Shown one piece after another: positions 34,938 to 43,481 of a stretch of 64,000 nucleotides of DNA. The notes beneath the pieces were generated by a model that saw nothing but the letters and a program-made list of their open reading frames with translations, did no database searches and was not told the DNA's origin. The stretch is from Mesorhizobium erdmanii USDA 3471 (GTDB lineage: Bacteria; Pseudomonadota; Alphaproteobacteria; Rhizobiales; Rhizobiaceae). Each line of letters opens with the position of its first letter. The first letter of the stretch is position 1. The DNA lies in NCBI RefSeq assembly GCF_000472705.1, contig NZ_AXAE01000016.1:1-64000 (forward strand). Direction: 5' to 3'. Made by a program: the position numbers and the translations under genes.

Positions 34938-36080
34938 TTGGACGACACGACATCAGTGGCGATCATCGGCGCCGGGCCGGCCGGCCTGGCCGTCGCCGCA
35001 TGCCTGCGGCAGGCGGCCATCGACTTCATCATCATCGAAAAAGAATTGCAGGCCGCGCCCGCCTGGCGGCGCCACTACGAGCGCGTCCACCTGCACACGA
35101 CCAAGCGCTATTCGTCCCTGCCCTTCGTGCCGTTTCCGAAGCACTATCCACGTTATGTACCGCGCGATCTGTTCGTCGACTATCTCGATGCCTATGCGCA
35201 GCGTTTCCACCTAAAACCCCGGTTTGGTGAAACGGTGAAAGCGATCACCTGCGAGGGTCGTGGCTGGCGTGTGGAGACAACATCCGGCTCGTCGCGCGCC
35301 AAACATGTGGTGATCGCATCAGGCTACAATGCCGAGCCTTTGCGGCCCGCATTTGCCGGCATCGACAGCTTTACGGGCCAGACACTGCACAGCGCCGACT
35401 ATCGCAATGCCACGCCGTTTGCCGACCAGTCGGTGCTGGTCATCGGCATGGGCAACACCGGCGCGGAGATCGCGCTCGACCTGGCGGAAAACGGTGCACA
35501 GCCGACGATTTCGGTGCGCGGCGGCGTCCATATCGTGCCGCGCGAACTGTTCGGCGTGCCCATCCAGGTGGTCGGCATGGCGACGCGCCTGGGACCGCAG
35601 CGCCTCAACGATTTTCTTTTCCCCGTCATCCTCGACATGGTGCTGGGCAGACTGGAAAAATATGGGCTCAAACGGCCGGGACAGGGGCTGCTGGAACAGA
35701 TTGCGATTGCGTCACGCATTCCGGTGATCGACGTGGGTACCATCGGCAAGATCCGCGAAGGCGCGATCAAGATTGCCCCCGACATCGCCGAGATCACGGA
35801 ACGCGGCGCCCGTTTTGCCGACGGCAAACACAGCGAATTCGACGCGATCATCTTCGCGACGGGTTACCGGCCGGGCTATGCCGGATTGCTCGAGCCCGGC
35901 ATCCAGCCGGACCGCAGCGGCGTTACCGCGCAAGCTTCGGACCTCGGCCTCTACCTCATCGGTTTCCACAATGCAGTCACCGGATTGCTGCGCGAGATCG
36001 GCATCGAAGCCCAGGCGGTCGCCGATGATATCCGGCACCGGCTGGACAGGAAAAAGGCAGCGGAAATCCTGCCGGTATAA
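34938..36080 (+). CDS. Flavin-containing monooxygenase / YUCCA-like NAD(P)-binding oxidase
   Basis: A 380-residue flavoprotein with the FAD motif IIGAGPAGLAVA near residue 10 and the NADPH motif VIGMGNTGAEIA near 170. The in-between HTTKRYSSLPF and the later FATGYRPGYAGLL match single-component flavin monooxygenases of the YUCCA/FMO type. The TTG at 34938 has GGGAGG six bases upstream, better than the one six codons earlier. It follows the Lrp gene but has a 74-base gap. The substrate is unknown; indole-3-acetate formation is known for plant YUCCA but not implied here. Confidence 0.85.
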   Translation: MDDTTSVAIIGAGPAGLAVAACLRQAAIDFIIIEKELQAAPAWRRHYERVHLHTTKRYSSLPFVPFPKHYPRYVPRDLFVDYLDAYAQRFHLKPRFGETVKAITCEGRGWRVETTSGSSRAKHVVIASGYNAEPLRPAFAGIDSFTGQTLHSADYRNATPFADQSVLVIGMGNTGAEIALDLAENGAQPTISVRGGVHIVPRELFGVPIQVVGMATRLGPQRLNDFLFPVILDMVLGRLEKYGLKRPGQGLLEQIAIASRIPVIDVGTIGKIREGAIKIAPDIAEITERGARFADGKHSEFDAIIFATGYRPGYAGLLEPGIQPDRSGVTAQASDLGLYLIGFHNAVTGLLREIGIEAQAVADDIRHRLDRKKAAEILPV

Positions 36081-36115
36081 GCCGCGCCTGCAGGCGGCTG
36101 ACGGCTTCGGCCGGC

Positions 36116-38224
36116 TCAACTCGCCTTGCGCAGCCAGACCTTGTTGTCGTGGAAGGCGGCGCCGCCATAGGGGGCCGGCGCGTCGGCGCCGGTCAGCACG
36201 TTGATGCCCTCGCCGCGCTCATGCGCGCTGTTGGGCCAAATGCCTTCGGCGATCACCACGCCACGCTTGATGCCGCCGAAGACCTTGGCATGCAGCACCA
36301 GGTCGCCGCGCCGGTTGCCGACCTCGACACGGTCGCCGTCGGCAAGCCCAAGCTCCGCCGCATCGTCGGGATGCAGGAGCAGCAACGGCCTGCCTTCCTT
36401 CTCCTTTGACACCGGTGTCTCGGCAAAGGTCGAGTTCAGAAAATTGCGCGCCGGCGAGGTCGTCAGCCGGAACGGATGCGCCTCGTCGGCCACCTCGATC
36501 AGGTCGACATGGTCGGGAAACTCCGGCAGCCGTTCCACAGGTCCGAACAGTCCCATGCTTTTCGGCGGCCGGTTGGGAGCCGCCTGACCGGTCCAGTCGG
36601 CGCGAAAGCGGAATTTTCCATCCGCATGGCCAAATCCTTTGATGAAATGCGCGGTCTCGAAGTCAGGCTGCAGGTCGACCCATTTCTGCTCTTTCAAGCT
36701 GGCGAAGCTGCCCAGCCCGCGCTTGCCGAGAATGATGTCGATGTGCTGCTGTTCGGTGAGACCAAAGCCCGGGCGGTCGGCCACCCCCAGGCGCTCGGCC
36801 AGCTGTTCGATGACGAAATGGTTGGTGCGCGGCCCTTCCGGCGGCTCGATCAGCTTCGGCCCCAGCGTGATGTGCTGGTTGCCGCCGCCCTTGTAGACGT
36901 CGTCATGTTCGAGAAACATCGTCGCCGGCAGCACGACATCGGCGAGCGTGGCGGTGTCGGTCATGAACTGCTCGTGCACGCAGGTGAACAGGTCGTCGCG
37001 CAAAAAGCCCTGCTTCACCAGCCGCTGCTCGGGCGCGACATTCACCGGATTGGTGTTCTGGATCAGCATCGCCGTCACCGGCAGGCCGCCATAGAGCGCG
37101 TCGCTGGCGCCGGTCAGCACCGGGCCGATGCGCGAATGGTCGAGATGGCGGATCGCCGGATCGCGCATCCTGGTGCCCTCCAGCAGTTCCTGGTTGAGCT
37201 TGAAGATCCCGGAATTGGAATGGAAGGCACCGCCGCCCTCATACTGCCAGCTGCCGGTGACCGCCGCGATGCAGGACGCGGCATGCATGTTGACGGCGCC
37301 ATTGCGCTGGCGGGCAAAACCATAGCCGAGGCGGAAATAGGTTTTCTTGGTCGTGCCAACCAATCGGGCGAAGGCTTCGATCTCGGCGACGCCAAGCCCG
37401 GTGATCGCGGAGGCCCATTCCGGCGTGCGGGTCTTCAGATGCGCTTCCAGCCCGGCGGGGTCGTCGGTGTATTTCGAGAGATAAACGCGGTCGGCCAGGC
37501 CTTCCCTGAACAGCACATGCATGACCGCGCAGGCCAGCGCGCCGTCGGTGCCGGGTTTCAGGACCAAGCCCATGTCGGCCTGCTTCATGGTCGCGTTTTC
37601 ATAGACGTCGATGACGACGATCCGGGCACCGCGGTCCTTGCGCGCCTTGATGGCATGCGTCATCACATTGACTTGGGTGACCACGGCATTGGTGCCCCAG
37701 ATGACCACGCAGTCGGACTTCGCCATCTCGCGCGGATCTGGCCCACGCAAGGCGCCCGCCCCCATCATCCAGCCGGTCCAGGCCAGATTGGTGCAGATCG
37801 AGCCGAAGAACCCTGAATATTTCTTGGCATGGCGAAGCCGGTCGATGCCGTCGCGCTGCACCAGTCCCATCGTGCCGGCATAGTAATAGGGCCAGACAGT
37901 CTCAGAGCCGTATTTCGCCTCGGCGGCGACGAACTTTTCGGCGACGAGATCGAGTGCGGCCTCCCAGCTTGCTTCCTTCCAGACGCCGTCGCCCTTGGCG
38001 CCGGCGCGGATCAGAGGCTTGAGCAGCCGGTCGGGGTGATGGACGCGGTCAGCATAGCGGGCAACCTTGGCGCAAACGACCCCCGAGGTGTAGGTGTTGG
38101 CCTTGGCGCCATGGACGCGGCCGATGCGGTTGCCGTCGAGCAGTTCGACCTCGAGCGCGCAGGTCGACGGACAATCATGCGGACAGGCCGAATGGCCGAT
38201 GCGAAGCTTGGCGTGCTGGTTCAT
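36116..38224 (-). CDS. Molybdopterin-dependent oxidoreductase with N-terminal 4Fe-4S site
   Basis: A 702-residue enzyme of the DMSO reductase family. The N-terminus has the Fe-S cysteines CPHDCPSTC (residues 14-22) and a fourth Cys near 51 in GVVCAK. Later blocks are the CVVIWGTNAVVTQ bis-MGD region, GYGFARQRNGA and the C-terminal molydopterin dinucleotide-binding domain (LLLHPDDAAELGLADGDRVEV). No Tat signal is visible, so it is probably cytoplasmic. It is similar to formate dehydrogenase/assimilatory-type oxidoreductases; the substrate is unknown. It stands alone on its strand, convergent with the flavin monooxygenase. Confidence 0.88.
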   Translation of the reverse strand: MNQHAKLRIGHSACPHDCPSTCALEVELLDGNRIGRVHGAKANTYTSGVVCAKVARYADRVHHPDRLLKPLIRAGAKGDGVWKEASWEAALDLVAEKFVAAEAKYGSETVWPYYYAGTMGLVQRDGIDRLRHAKKYSGFFGSICTNLAWTGWMMGAGALRGPDPREMAKSDCVVIWGTNAVVTQVNVMTHAIKARKDRGARIVVIDVYENATMKQADMGLVLKPGTDGALACAVMHVLFREGLADRVYLSKYTDDPAGLEAHLKTRTPEWASAITGLGVAEIEAFARLVGTTKKTYFRLGYGFARQRNGAVNMHAASCIAAVTGSWQYEGGGAFHSNSGIFKLNQELLEGTRMRDPAIRHLDHSRIGPVLTGASDALYGGLPVTAMLIQNTNPVNVAPEQRLVKQGFLRDDLFTCVHEQFMTDTATLADVVLPATMFLEHDDVYKGGGNQHITLGPKLIEPPEGPRTNHFVIEQLAERLGVADRPGFGLTEQQHIDIILGKRGLGSFASLKEQKWVDLQPDFETAHFIKGFGHADGKFRFRADWTGQAAPNRPPKSMGLFGPVERLPEFPDHVDLIEVADEAHPFRLTTSPARNFLNSTFAETPVSKEKEGRPLLLLHPDDAAELGLADGDRVEVGNRRGDLVLHAKVFGGIKRGVVIAEGIWPNSAHERGEGINVLTGADAPAPYGGAAFHDNKVWLRKAS

Positions 38225-38315
38225 GTGGCCAAGGTTAGCCGGTTCCGGAGTCCGGGTGTAGGGCCAAGTTGGCGCAGTCCTTCTCCCTGCCGCCTCAGCA
38301 GCGTTCCACTGGTTT

Positions 38316-39035
38316 TCAGAATTGCGTCGTCAGCGCCGTCAGCCATTCGGGCGAGGCATTGACCAAGGCCGTCTCCAGCGCCTTGTCAAAGCCGGACAGT
38401 ATCGCACCCGCGGTAAGCATCAGCAGGACGCCAAGCGCGACCTTGAGCCCGCCGCCCGTTTCCGCGATGCGGCCGCGCCAATGTAGCAAGGTTTCGCGCG
38501 ACAGCATGCCAAGGATCAACAATGGCACTGACGCGCCGATGCCAAACAGGACCATGATGGCCGCGACCTGACCAAGGTTGTGTCCCTGAGCGGCAAGAAC
38601 GGAGGCCGCTCCGAGTGTCGGGCCGACACAAGGGCTCCACACCGCTCCCAGCAACAGCCCGACACCGAACTGTCCCCAGAGACCGGCCGAGGAAAATCCT
38701 CCGAAGCGCTGCTCGACCCAATTGCCGGCCGGGCCGGCGGCCAGCGCGACCCGCGCCTGCAGGGCAGGCACGACCAGTATGGCGCCGAGGAAAAGCATCA
38801 GTACGGCAGCGGCGCTACGAAAAACACCACCGTCGAGCCCGATGGAAAATCCGATCGTGGCAACGAAGAGCCCTATAACCGTAAAGGAGATGGCAAGCCC
38901 TGCAGCCAATGCAACAGGACCGTATCGATGCTGGCTGACAGCAGCTCCGAGCACGACCGGTATGAGCGGCAGGACGCAAGGCGATAACGTCGACAGCACG
39001 CCGGCCGTGAACGAGAAGGCAACACCAAGCAGCAT
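38316..39035 (-). CDS. CcdA/DsbD-type thiol-disulfide transmembrane protein
   Basis: A 239-residue inner-membrane protein with six membrane segments. Two conserved Cys lie in pseudo-symmetric motifs, LSPCVLPLIPVVLGA near residue 19 and WSPCVGPTLGA near 135, as in CcdA, which moves electrons across the membrane for cytochrome c or periplasmic thiol reduction. It follows the secreted thioredoxin-like gene by 9 bases, so the pair forms a reductant-transfer module. Confidence 0.88.
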   Translation of the reverse strand: MLLGVAFSFTAGVLSTLSPCVLPLIPVVLGAAVSQHRYGPVALAAGLAISFTVIGLFVATIGFSIGLDGGVFRSAAAVLMLFLGAILVVPALQARVALAAGPAGNWVEQRFGGFSSAGLWGQFGVGLLLGAVWSPCVGPTLGAASVLAAQGHNLGQVAAIMVLFGIGASVPLLILGMLSRETLLHWRGRIAETGGGLKVALGVLLMLTAGAILSGFDKALETALVNASPEWLTALTTQF

Positions 39036-39044
39036 CGCCGTCGC

Positions 39045-39440
39045 TCAGATGGTGGTGTCAAGCAACTGCTTGATGGAGTCCGCCTGGGTCACGCCGACCA
39101 ACCGGCCGACTTCCTTCGTGCCCTTGTAGGTAATCAACGTGCTCTGCATCTGCGCACCGAAGGCGCGGACGATATCTTTCTGTCGATCGAAATCGACTTC
39201 GAAGACAGCCAGATCCGCATGTTCGGCCATCGGCAGCAACTGGCCGAGAACCTGCTTCTGCGCCTTGCACGTCGGACACCATGAAGCGGTGATCTCGACC
39301 AGGATCGGCTTGCCCGCCTTCTGGGCGGCATCAAACGCTTGCTGGGTGTAGGCCATGTGTTCGGCGGCCAGTGCCGCAGGCGCGCATGCAATGCTCGATA
39401 CGGCGGCAAGGGCGATAACAAATATACGGCGGTCAAACAT
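39045..39440 (-). CDS. Periplasmic thioredoxin-like protein
   Basis: A 131-residue protein with a signal peptide (MFDRRIFVIALAAVSSIACAPAALA). The mature part is a thioredoxin fold with active-site WCPTC in EITASWCPTCKAQK and a DFDRQKDIVRAFGAQ strand. A GGGAGCAG ribosome binding site precedes the ATG at 39440. The Cys just before the signal cleavage site could alternatively be lipidated. It probably exchanges disulfides with the CcdA-like protein encoded next. Confidence 0.87.
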   Translation of the reverse strand: MFDRRIFVIALAAVSSIACAPAALAAEHMAYTQQAFDAAQKAGKPILVEITASWCPTCKAQKQVLGQLLPMAEHADLAVFEVDFDRQKDIVRAFGAQMQSTLITYKGTKEVGRLVGVTQADSIKQLLDTTI

Positions 39441-39585
39441 TGTTCTGCTCCCGGAAACGATGGCAAGGTATGAAGCCCAGCATGGCGCCATAGTCCGTCA
39501 TTCGCATCACGGCGGCCAGCCGTTACAGCCTCACGGTCATGTTATCGCCGAAGCAACGCACAAGCGCCGAGACAAGGATGTAGCG

Positions 39586-41463
39586 TTACTCCGCCGTGCC
39601 TTCCTCATATTCGGCCGACATGGTGAGCCACTTTTCCTCGTGGCCGGCCAGCGTTTGGGCGAGTTGCGAACGCTCCTTTGCCAGGCGTGTCGCGGTCGAG
39701 GGATCCTTTTCGTAGATCGCCGGGTTGGCCAGTTCGTCCTCGATACCGTCGATGCGCTTGCGGATGCGGTCCATCAGCGCTTCGGTGGCGCGGATCTCCT
39801 TGGCCAGCGGTTCAAACGCGGCGCGGCGCTGGGCTGCCTCGCGGCGACGGTCGGCTTTCGACGCCTTGTCGGCCTCGCGCCGCTCGCGGCGGTCGCCGGA
39901 CACGCCAGTGACCAGCGTCTTGTAGTCCTCAAGGTCCCCATCATACGGGTTGACCGCGCCATCCTTGACCAGCCACAGCCGATCGGCCGTCGCCTCCAGG
40001 AGATGGCGATCATGCGAGATCAGGATGACGGCGCCGGGAAACTCGTTCAGCGCATGGATCAGCGATTCACGGCTGTCGATGTCGAGATGGTTGGTCGGTT
40101 CGTCGAGGATGAACAGGTTCGGCCCTTCGAATGCCGAAAGGCCCATCAACAGCCGCGCCTTCTCGCCGCCGGACAGGTCCTTGGCGGGCGTATTCATCTT
40201 CTCCGTCGACAGCCCGAACTGGGCGACGCGCCCGCGCACCTTGGATTCCGGTGCTTCCGGCATCAGCCGCCGGACATGCTCGTAGGCGTTTTCCTCAGGG
40301 CGAAGATCGTCGAGCTGGTGCTGGGCGAAGATCGCCACCTTGAGCCCGGGCGCCACCGTCATGGTGCCGGTCTCCTGCTTCAGCCGGCCGGACAGCAATT
40401 TGGCGAAGGTCGACTTGCCGTTACCGTTGGCGCCAAGCAGCGCGATGCGGTCGTCGGCGTCGATGCGCAGCGTCATCTTCTTCAGGATCGGCTGACCCTC
40501 GGTGTAGCCAACATTGACGTTGTTCAGCGCAACGATCGGCGAGGCCACCGTCTTGACCGGTTCAGGGAATGAGAACGGCCGCACTGAATCATTCACGATG
40601 GCCGCGATCGGCTTCATCTTTTCCAGCGCCTTGATGCGCGACTGCGCCTGCCTGGCCTTCGACGCCTTGGCGCGGAAGCGCTCGACGAAAGATTCCATAT
40701 GCTTGCGGGCGGCTTCCTGCTTGACGCGGCCTTTTTCCTGCAGCTCCTTCTGCTCGGTGTACTGGCGCTCGAACTGGTCGTAGCCGCCGCGCCAGAAGGT
40801 CAGCTTCTTCTGGTCGAGATGAACGATCGAATTGACGGCGCGGTTCAACAGATCGCGGTCGTGCGAAATCAGGAGCACCGTGTGCGGATACTTCGATACA
40901 TAGTTCTCCAGCCACAACGTGCCTTCGAGATCGAGATAATTCGTCGGCTCGTCGAGTAGCAGCAGATCAGGTTCTGAAAACAGCACGGCAGCGAGCGCCA
41001 CGCGCATACGCCAGCCGCCGGAGAAGGACGAGGCGGGACGGCGCTGCGCGGCGTCGTCGAAGCCGAGGCCGGCCAGGATGGTGGCCGCCCGGGATTCGGC
41101 CGAATGCGCGTCGATGTCGGCTAGCCGCATGTGGATGTCGGCGATGCGGTGCGGATCGGTGGCGGTCTTTTCTTCCTCGAGGAGTGCCGTGCGTTCGAGG
41201 TCAGCCTTGAGCACGATCTCGATCAGCGGCTCCTCGGTTCCCGGTGCTTCCTGCGCCACCTGGCCGATGCGCGTGTTCTTCGGCAGGTTGATGGAGCCGG
41301 TCTCGGAGGGGAAATCGCCGGTGATGGCCTTGAACAGCGTCGTCTTGCCGGTGCCGTTGCGACCGACAAGGCCGGCCTTGGTGCCGGCCGGCAAGGTGAG
41401 CGAGGCATGGTCGAGAAGCAGGCGCCCCGCCATGCGCAGCGAGAGATCGTTGATGATAAGCAT
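39586..41463 (-). CDS. ABC-F family ATP-binding protein
   Basis: A 625-residue soluble protein with two ABC cassettes and no membrane domain. Cassette 1: Walker A GRNGTGKTTL, signature FSGGWRMR, DEPTNYLDL. Cassette 2: GANGNGKSTF, LSGGEKAR, DEPTNHLDI. The charged helical linker between them (RVKQEAARKHMESF) and a C-terminal coiled coil fit the Uup/YheS type of ribosome-associated ABC-F proteins, which act on stalled or defective translation. The ATG at 41463 is chosen because upstream codons extend into non-homologous sequence. Confidence 0.9.
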   Translation of the reverse strand: MLIINDLSLRMAGRLLLDHASLTLPAGTKAGLVGRNGTGKTTLFKAITGDFPSETGSINLPKNTRIGQVAQEAPGTEEPLIEIVLKADLERTALLEEEKTATDPHRIADIHMRLADIDAHSAESRAATILAGLGFDDAAQRRPASSFSGGWRMRVALAAVLFSEPDLLLLDEPTNYLDLEGTLWLENYVSKYPHTVLLISHDRDLLNRAVNSIVHLDQKKLTFWRGGYDQFERQYTEQKELQEKGRVKQEAARKHMESFVERFRAKASKARQAQSRIKALEKMKPIAAIVNDSVRPFSFPEPVKTVASPIVALNNVNVGYTEGQPILKKMTLRIDADDRIALLGANGNGKSTFAKLLSGRLKQETGTMTVAPGLKVAIFAQHQLDDLRPEENAYEHVRRLMPEAPESKVRGRVAQFGLSTEKMNTPAKDLSGGEKARLLMGLSAFEGPNLFILDEPTNHLDIDSRESLIHALNEFPGAVILISHDRHLLEATADRLWLVKDGAVNPYDGDLEDYKTLVTGVSGDRRERREADKASKADRRREAAQRRAAFEPLAKEIRATEALMDRIRKRIDGIEDELANPAIYEKDPSTATRLAKERSQLAQTLAGHEEKWLTMSAEYEEGTAE

Positions 41464-41550
41464 GGCCGCGCTTTTGCACGGGAGACACCAGCTTCGCAAG
41501 ACCTTGCGGACCAGTTGGCCACGCAAGGTCGCGAAACGGTGTCCGCAACT

Positions 41551-41653
41551 AAAGCGCGTCACGCTGAAACGGAATCAGGCGACGCGCTTTAAGTCTTTGT
41601 TTTGATGCATGTCGTTGTCCCAGAACCGCTGCACACTTCTGAGCGACATGCAT
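41551..41653. repeat. Mosaic of two palindromic intergenic repeats
   Basis: The first palindrome is AAAGCGCGTC...GACGCGCTTT at 41551-41590; the second is ATGCATGTCG...CGACATGCAT at 41605-41653, with CCGCTGCACACTT in the loop. The second has a close relative at 59050-59098. They resemble the short palindromic intergenic elements known from rhizobia (RIME-like), usually transcribed as hairpins in untranslated regions. Confidence 0.7.
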
Positions 41654-41703
41654 TAGGCCGTCAAGGTCGCGAGCCTGCCGCCTCCTTGCCGGCCCAGCCG
41701 AAC

Positions 41704-42186
41704 TCAGGCAGTGGCCTTGCCACGCTTTGTCGTCTTGGCCACGACGGCCGGCGCTGCCGGCTTGCGGCCAAGTCCGGTCGACTTCGCCAGCGCCGACCGG
41801 GTCGCCGAGTAATTCGGAGCGACCATCGGATAATCCGGCGGCAGGCCCCATTTGGCCCGATAGTCGTCCGGGCTCAAACCATAGTCTGTCCTGAGGTGTC
41901 GCTTGAGCGACTTGAACTTCTTTCCGTCCTCCAGGCAGATGATGTAGTCGGGAAACACCGACTTTTTCGGGTTCACAGCCGGAACCAGGCTCGGGCTTTC
42001 CACGACGACCGCGCCAGCCAGCTTTCGTACCGATGCGCTGACGCTGGCAATCAGGTCAGGCAGGCCGGAAGCCGGAAGCGGATTGTTGCCTACATAGGCA
42101 GAGACAATATCGGCCGTCAGCTCGATAACAGTCTTATCCTCGATATTTGACAATTCTTTCACCCTATTTGCGACAAAGTCATCCAC
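41704..42186 (-). CDS. MucR/Ros family transcriptional regulator lacking two zinc ligands
   Basis: A 160-residue protein with the family N-terminus (VIELTADIVSAYVGNN) and the DNA-binding core YIICLEDGKKFKSLKRHL followed by GLSPDDYRAKWGLPPDYPMVAPNYSATRS. In Ros the zinc is held by two Cys and two His; here the equivalents are Cys84, Asp87, His97 and Tyr102, so only two remain. Zinc-free MucR homologues have been described from M. loti. The frame opens with a GTG at 42186; a later GTG eight codons on is possible. Members regulate exopolysaccharide and symbiosis genes. Confidence 0.87.
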   Translation of the reverse strand: MDDFVANRVKELSNIEDKTVIELTADIVSAYVGNNPLPASGLPDLIASVSASVRKLAGAVVVESPSLVPAVNPKKSVFPDYIICLEDGKKFKSLKRHLRTDYGLSPDDYRAKWGLPPDYPMVAPNYSATRSALAKSTGLGRKPAAPAVVAKTTKRGKATA

Positions 42187-42313
42187 CCCAGCGAAGACTT
42201 CTGTCGATGTATCTCTTTAACCGCGTCCCCCAACGGGCGCCAAGCGCCAAAACGAATCAAGACTTGACGACAACTATTTTTATGGGAAATCGACGTCGCG
42301 CAAATTAGAAAAT

Positions 42314-42517
42314 CTAATACTTGGACACAGCAGACTTGGTTGACCGGGCGTCGGCCAATATCTCAAGAATACGCCGCCAGTGGGCACAACGCCCAAAATC
42401 CTTCTGCTCAATCGCCTTTTCGGCCTTCATAGCCGCGTAAAGTGGTGCCTCGGCGCCAAATTCCTTGATCAGCCAAAGTGCTTCCTGCCTGGCGAGACGT
42501 TCATTGTCGTCAAACAT
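42314..42517 (-). CDS. Small conserved-looking hypothetical protein
   Basis: A 67-residue soluble protein beginning MFDDNERLARQEALWLIKEFG, with a helical pattern and the segment FGRCAHWRRILEILADAR. Its ATG overlaps the stop of the EamA gene by 8 bases, so it is part of that unit. I have seen similar short proteins in rhizobia but cannot name a family. There is no signal peptide or membrane segment. Confidence 0.65.
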   Translation of the reverse strand: MFDDNERLARQEALWLIKEFGAEAPLYAAMKAEKAIEQKDFGRCAHWRRILEILADARSTKSAVSKY

Positions 42518-43436
42518 GGTCTTGCGCCTCCGAATGCTCCAGGCCGACCGCGATGCAACTGCCGATGACAAGGACGGCGCCGGCAATGGCGGTCGCCGTC
42601 AACCGTTCGCCGGACAACGTCAGCAGCAAAGTCGACGCAATCGGCGTGAGATAGGCGACGACGGCGACCTTGCCACCACGTTCGAGCTTCAGGGCGCGCG
42701 ACCAGAAGTAATAACCCAGCCCCATCGGGCCGGCGCCCAGATAGAGTCCGAGGGCGAGATCCACGCCGACAGGCCAGGCGACGCCTTCGCGAGCGGACCA
42801 TAAAAACGTCAAGACGACGCCGATGAGCGACGAAGGCAGCAACAGGCGGTCCGGCGACATGGCGAGCCGGCCCACCACCACCGAATAGAAAGCCATGCAC
42901 AGCGCGGAGCCGAATGCGGCGAAATAGCCGACGAGGTCGCCCTGGAACCAGTTGCTCTCACGTCCTCCCGAAATCACCAGCGCGACGCCGCCGAATCCAA
43001 GGGCGGCGGCAAGGCCCAGCAAGCCCGGTCGCCGCGGATTTTCGAAGGCGATCACCGCCGCGGCAACCATCAAAGGCCAGGTGTAGGCCACGAGATTGGC
43101 TTCGATCACTGGCATCGAGGCGAAGGCAACGTATTGGAGCACCATGGTGCCGACCAGACCGATGAAGCCGACCGCCAGAGGAGCGAATGCGGCCCTGGGC
43201 GCGACCGGCCGGACCGCCTCCCGACCCAAGAACCGGATCAGGGCGAAGACCAGGGCAGCTCCCGCAAATTGCAGGAACTGCACCTGCGAAACCGGATGGG
43301 TCGCCAGAAGGGATTTGCCGACCAGGGCATTGGTCGACCACAAAGCCACCGCGCCAGCGGCGAAGACCAGCGCGGGTATCGAGCCTGATCCAAGCCGAAA
43401 GTATCGGCAAGGAGCTCTAGTTCCGCGCTCGACCAT
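42510..43436 (-). CDS. EamA/DMT family transporter
   Basis: A 308-residue inner-membrane protein with ten hydrophobic segments in two EamA repeats. Typical stretches are ALWSTNALVGKSLLATHPV and VAYTWPLMVAAAVIAFENPRRP in the first repeat and LGAGPMGLGYYFWSRALK in the second. The ATG at 43436 (MVERGTR) is preferred, since upstream codons lie in a palindromic repeat. It is downstream of the oxygenase-like gene and close to a divergent LysR gene, so it probably exports a product linked to that enzyme. Confidence 0.86.
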   Translation of the reverse strand: MVERGTRAPCRYFRLGSGSIPALVFAAGAVALWSTNALVGKSLLATHPVSQVQFLQFAGAALVFALIRFLGREAVRPVAPRAAFAPLAVGFIGLVGTMVLQYVAFASMPVIEANLVAYTWPLMVAAAVIAFENPRRPGLLGLAAALGFGGVALVISGGRESNWFQGDLVGYFAAFGSALCMAFYSVVVGRLAMSPDRLLLPSSLIGVVLTFLWSAREGVAWPVGVDLALGLYLGAGPMGLGYYFWSRALKLERGGKVAVVAYLTPIASTLLLTLSGERLTATAIAGAVLVIGSCIAVGLEHSEAQDHV

Positions 43437-43478
43437 GATCTCGTCCGAAACCCGGTTCGCACTTTTCGGGATCATGGT
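43432..43478. repeat. Palindromic intergenic repeat
   Basis: ACCATGATC...GATCATGGT enclose a GC-rich centre (CCGAAACCCGGTTCGCACTTTTCGG). The stem overlaps the EamA start codon region and the space after the oxygenase-like gene. It is similar in layout to the palindromes at 41605 and 59050, and is followed by a further ACCATGATT copy. Confidence 0.6.
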
Positions 43479-43481
43479 TGG

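Noticed and set aside
36476..37816. Long open frame on the plus strand (446 codons)
   Set aside because: Antisense shadow of the molybdopterin oxidoreductase gene.
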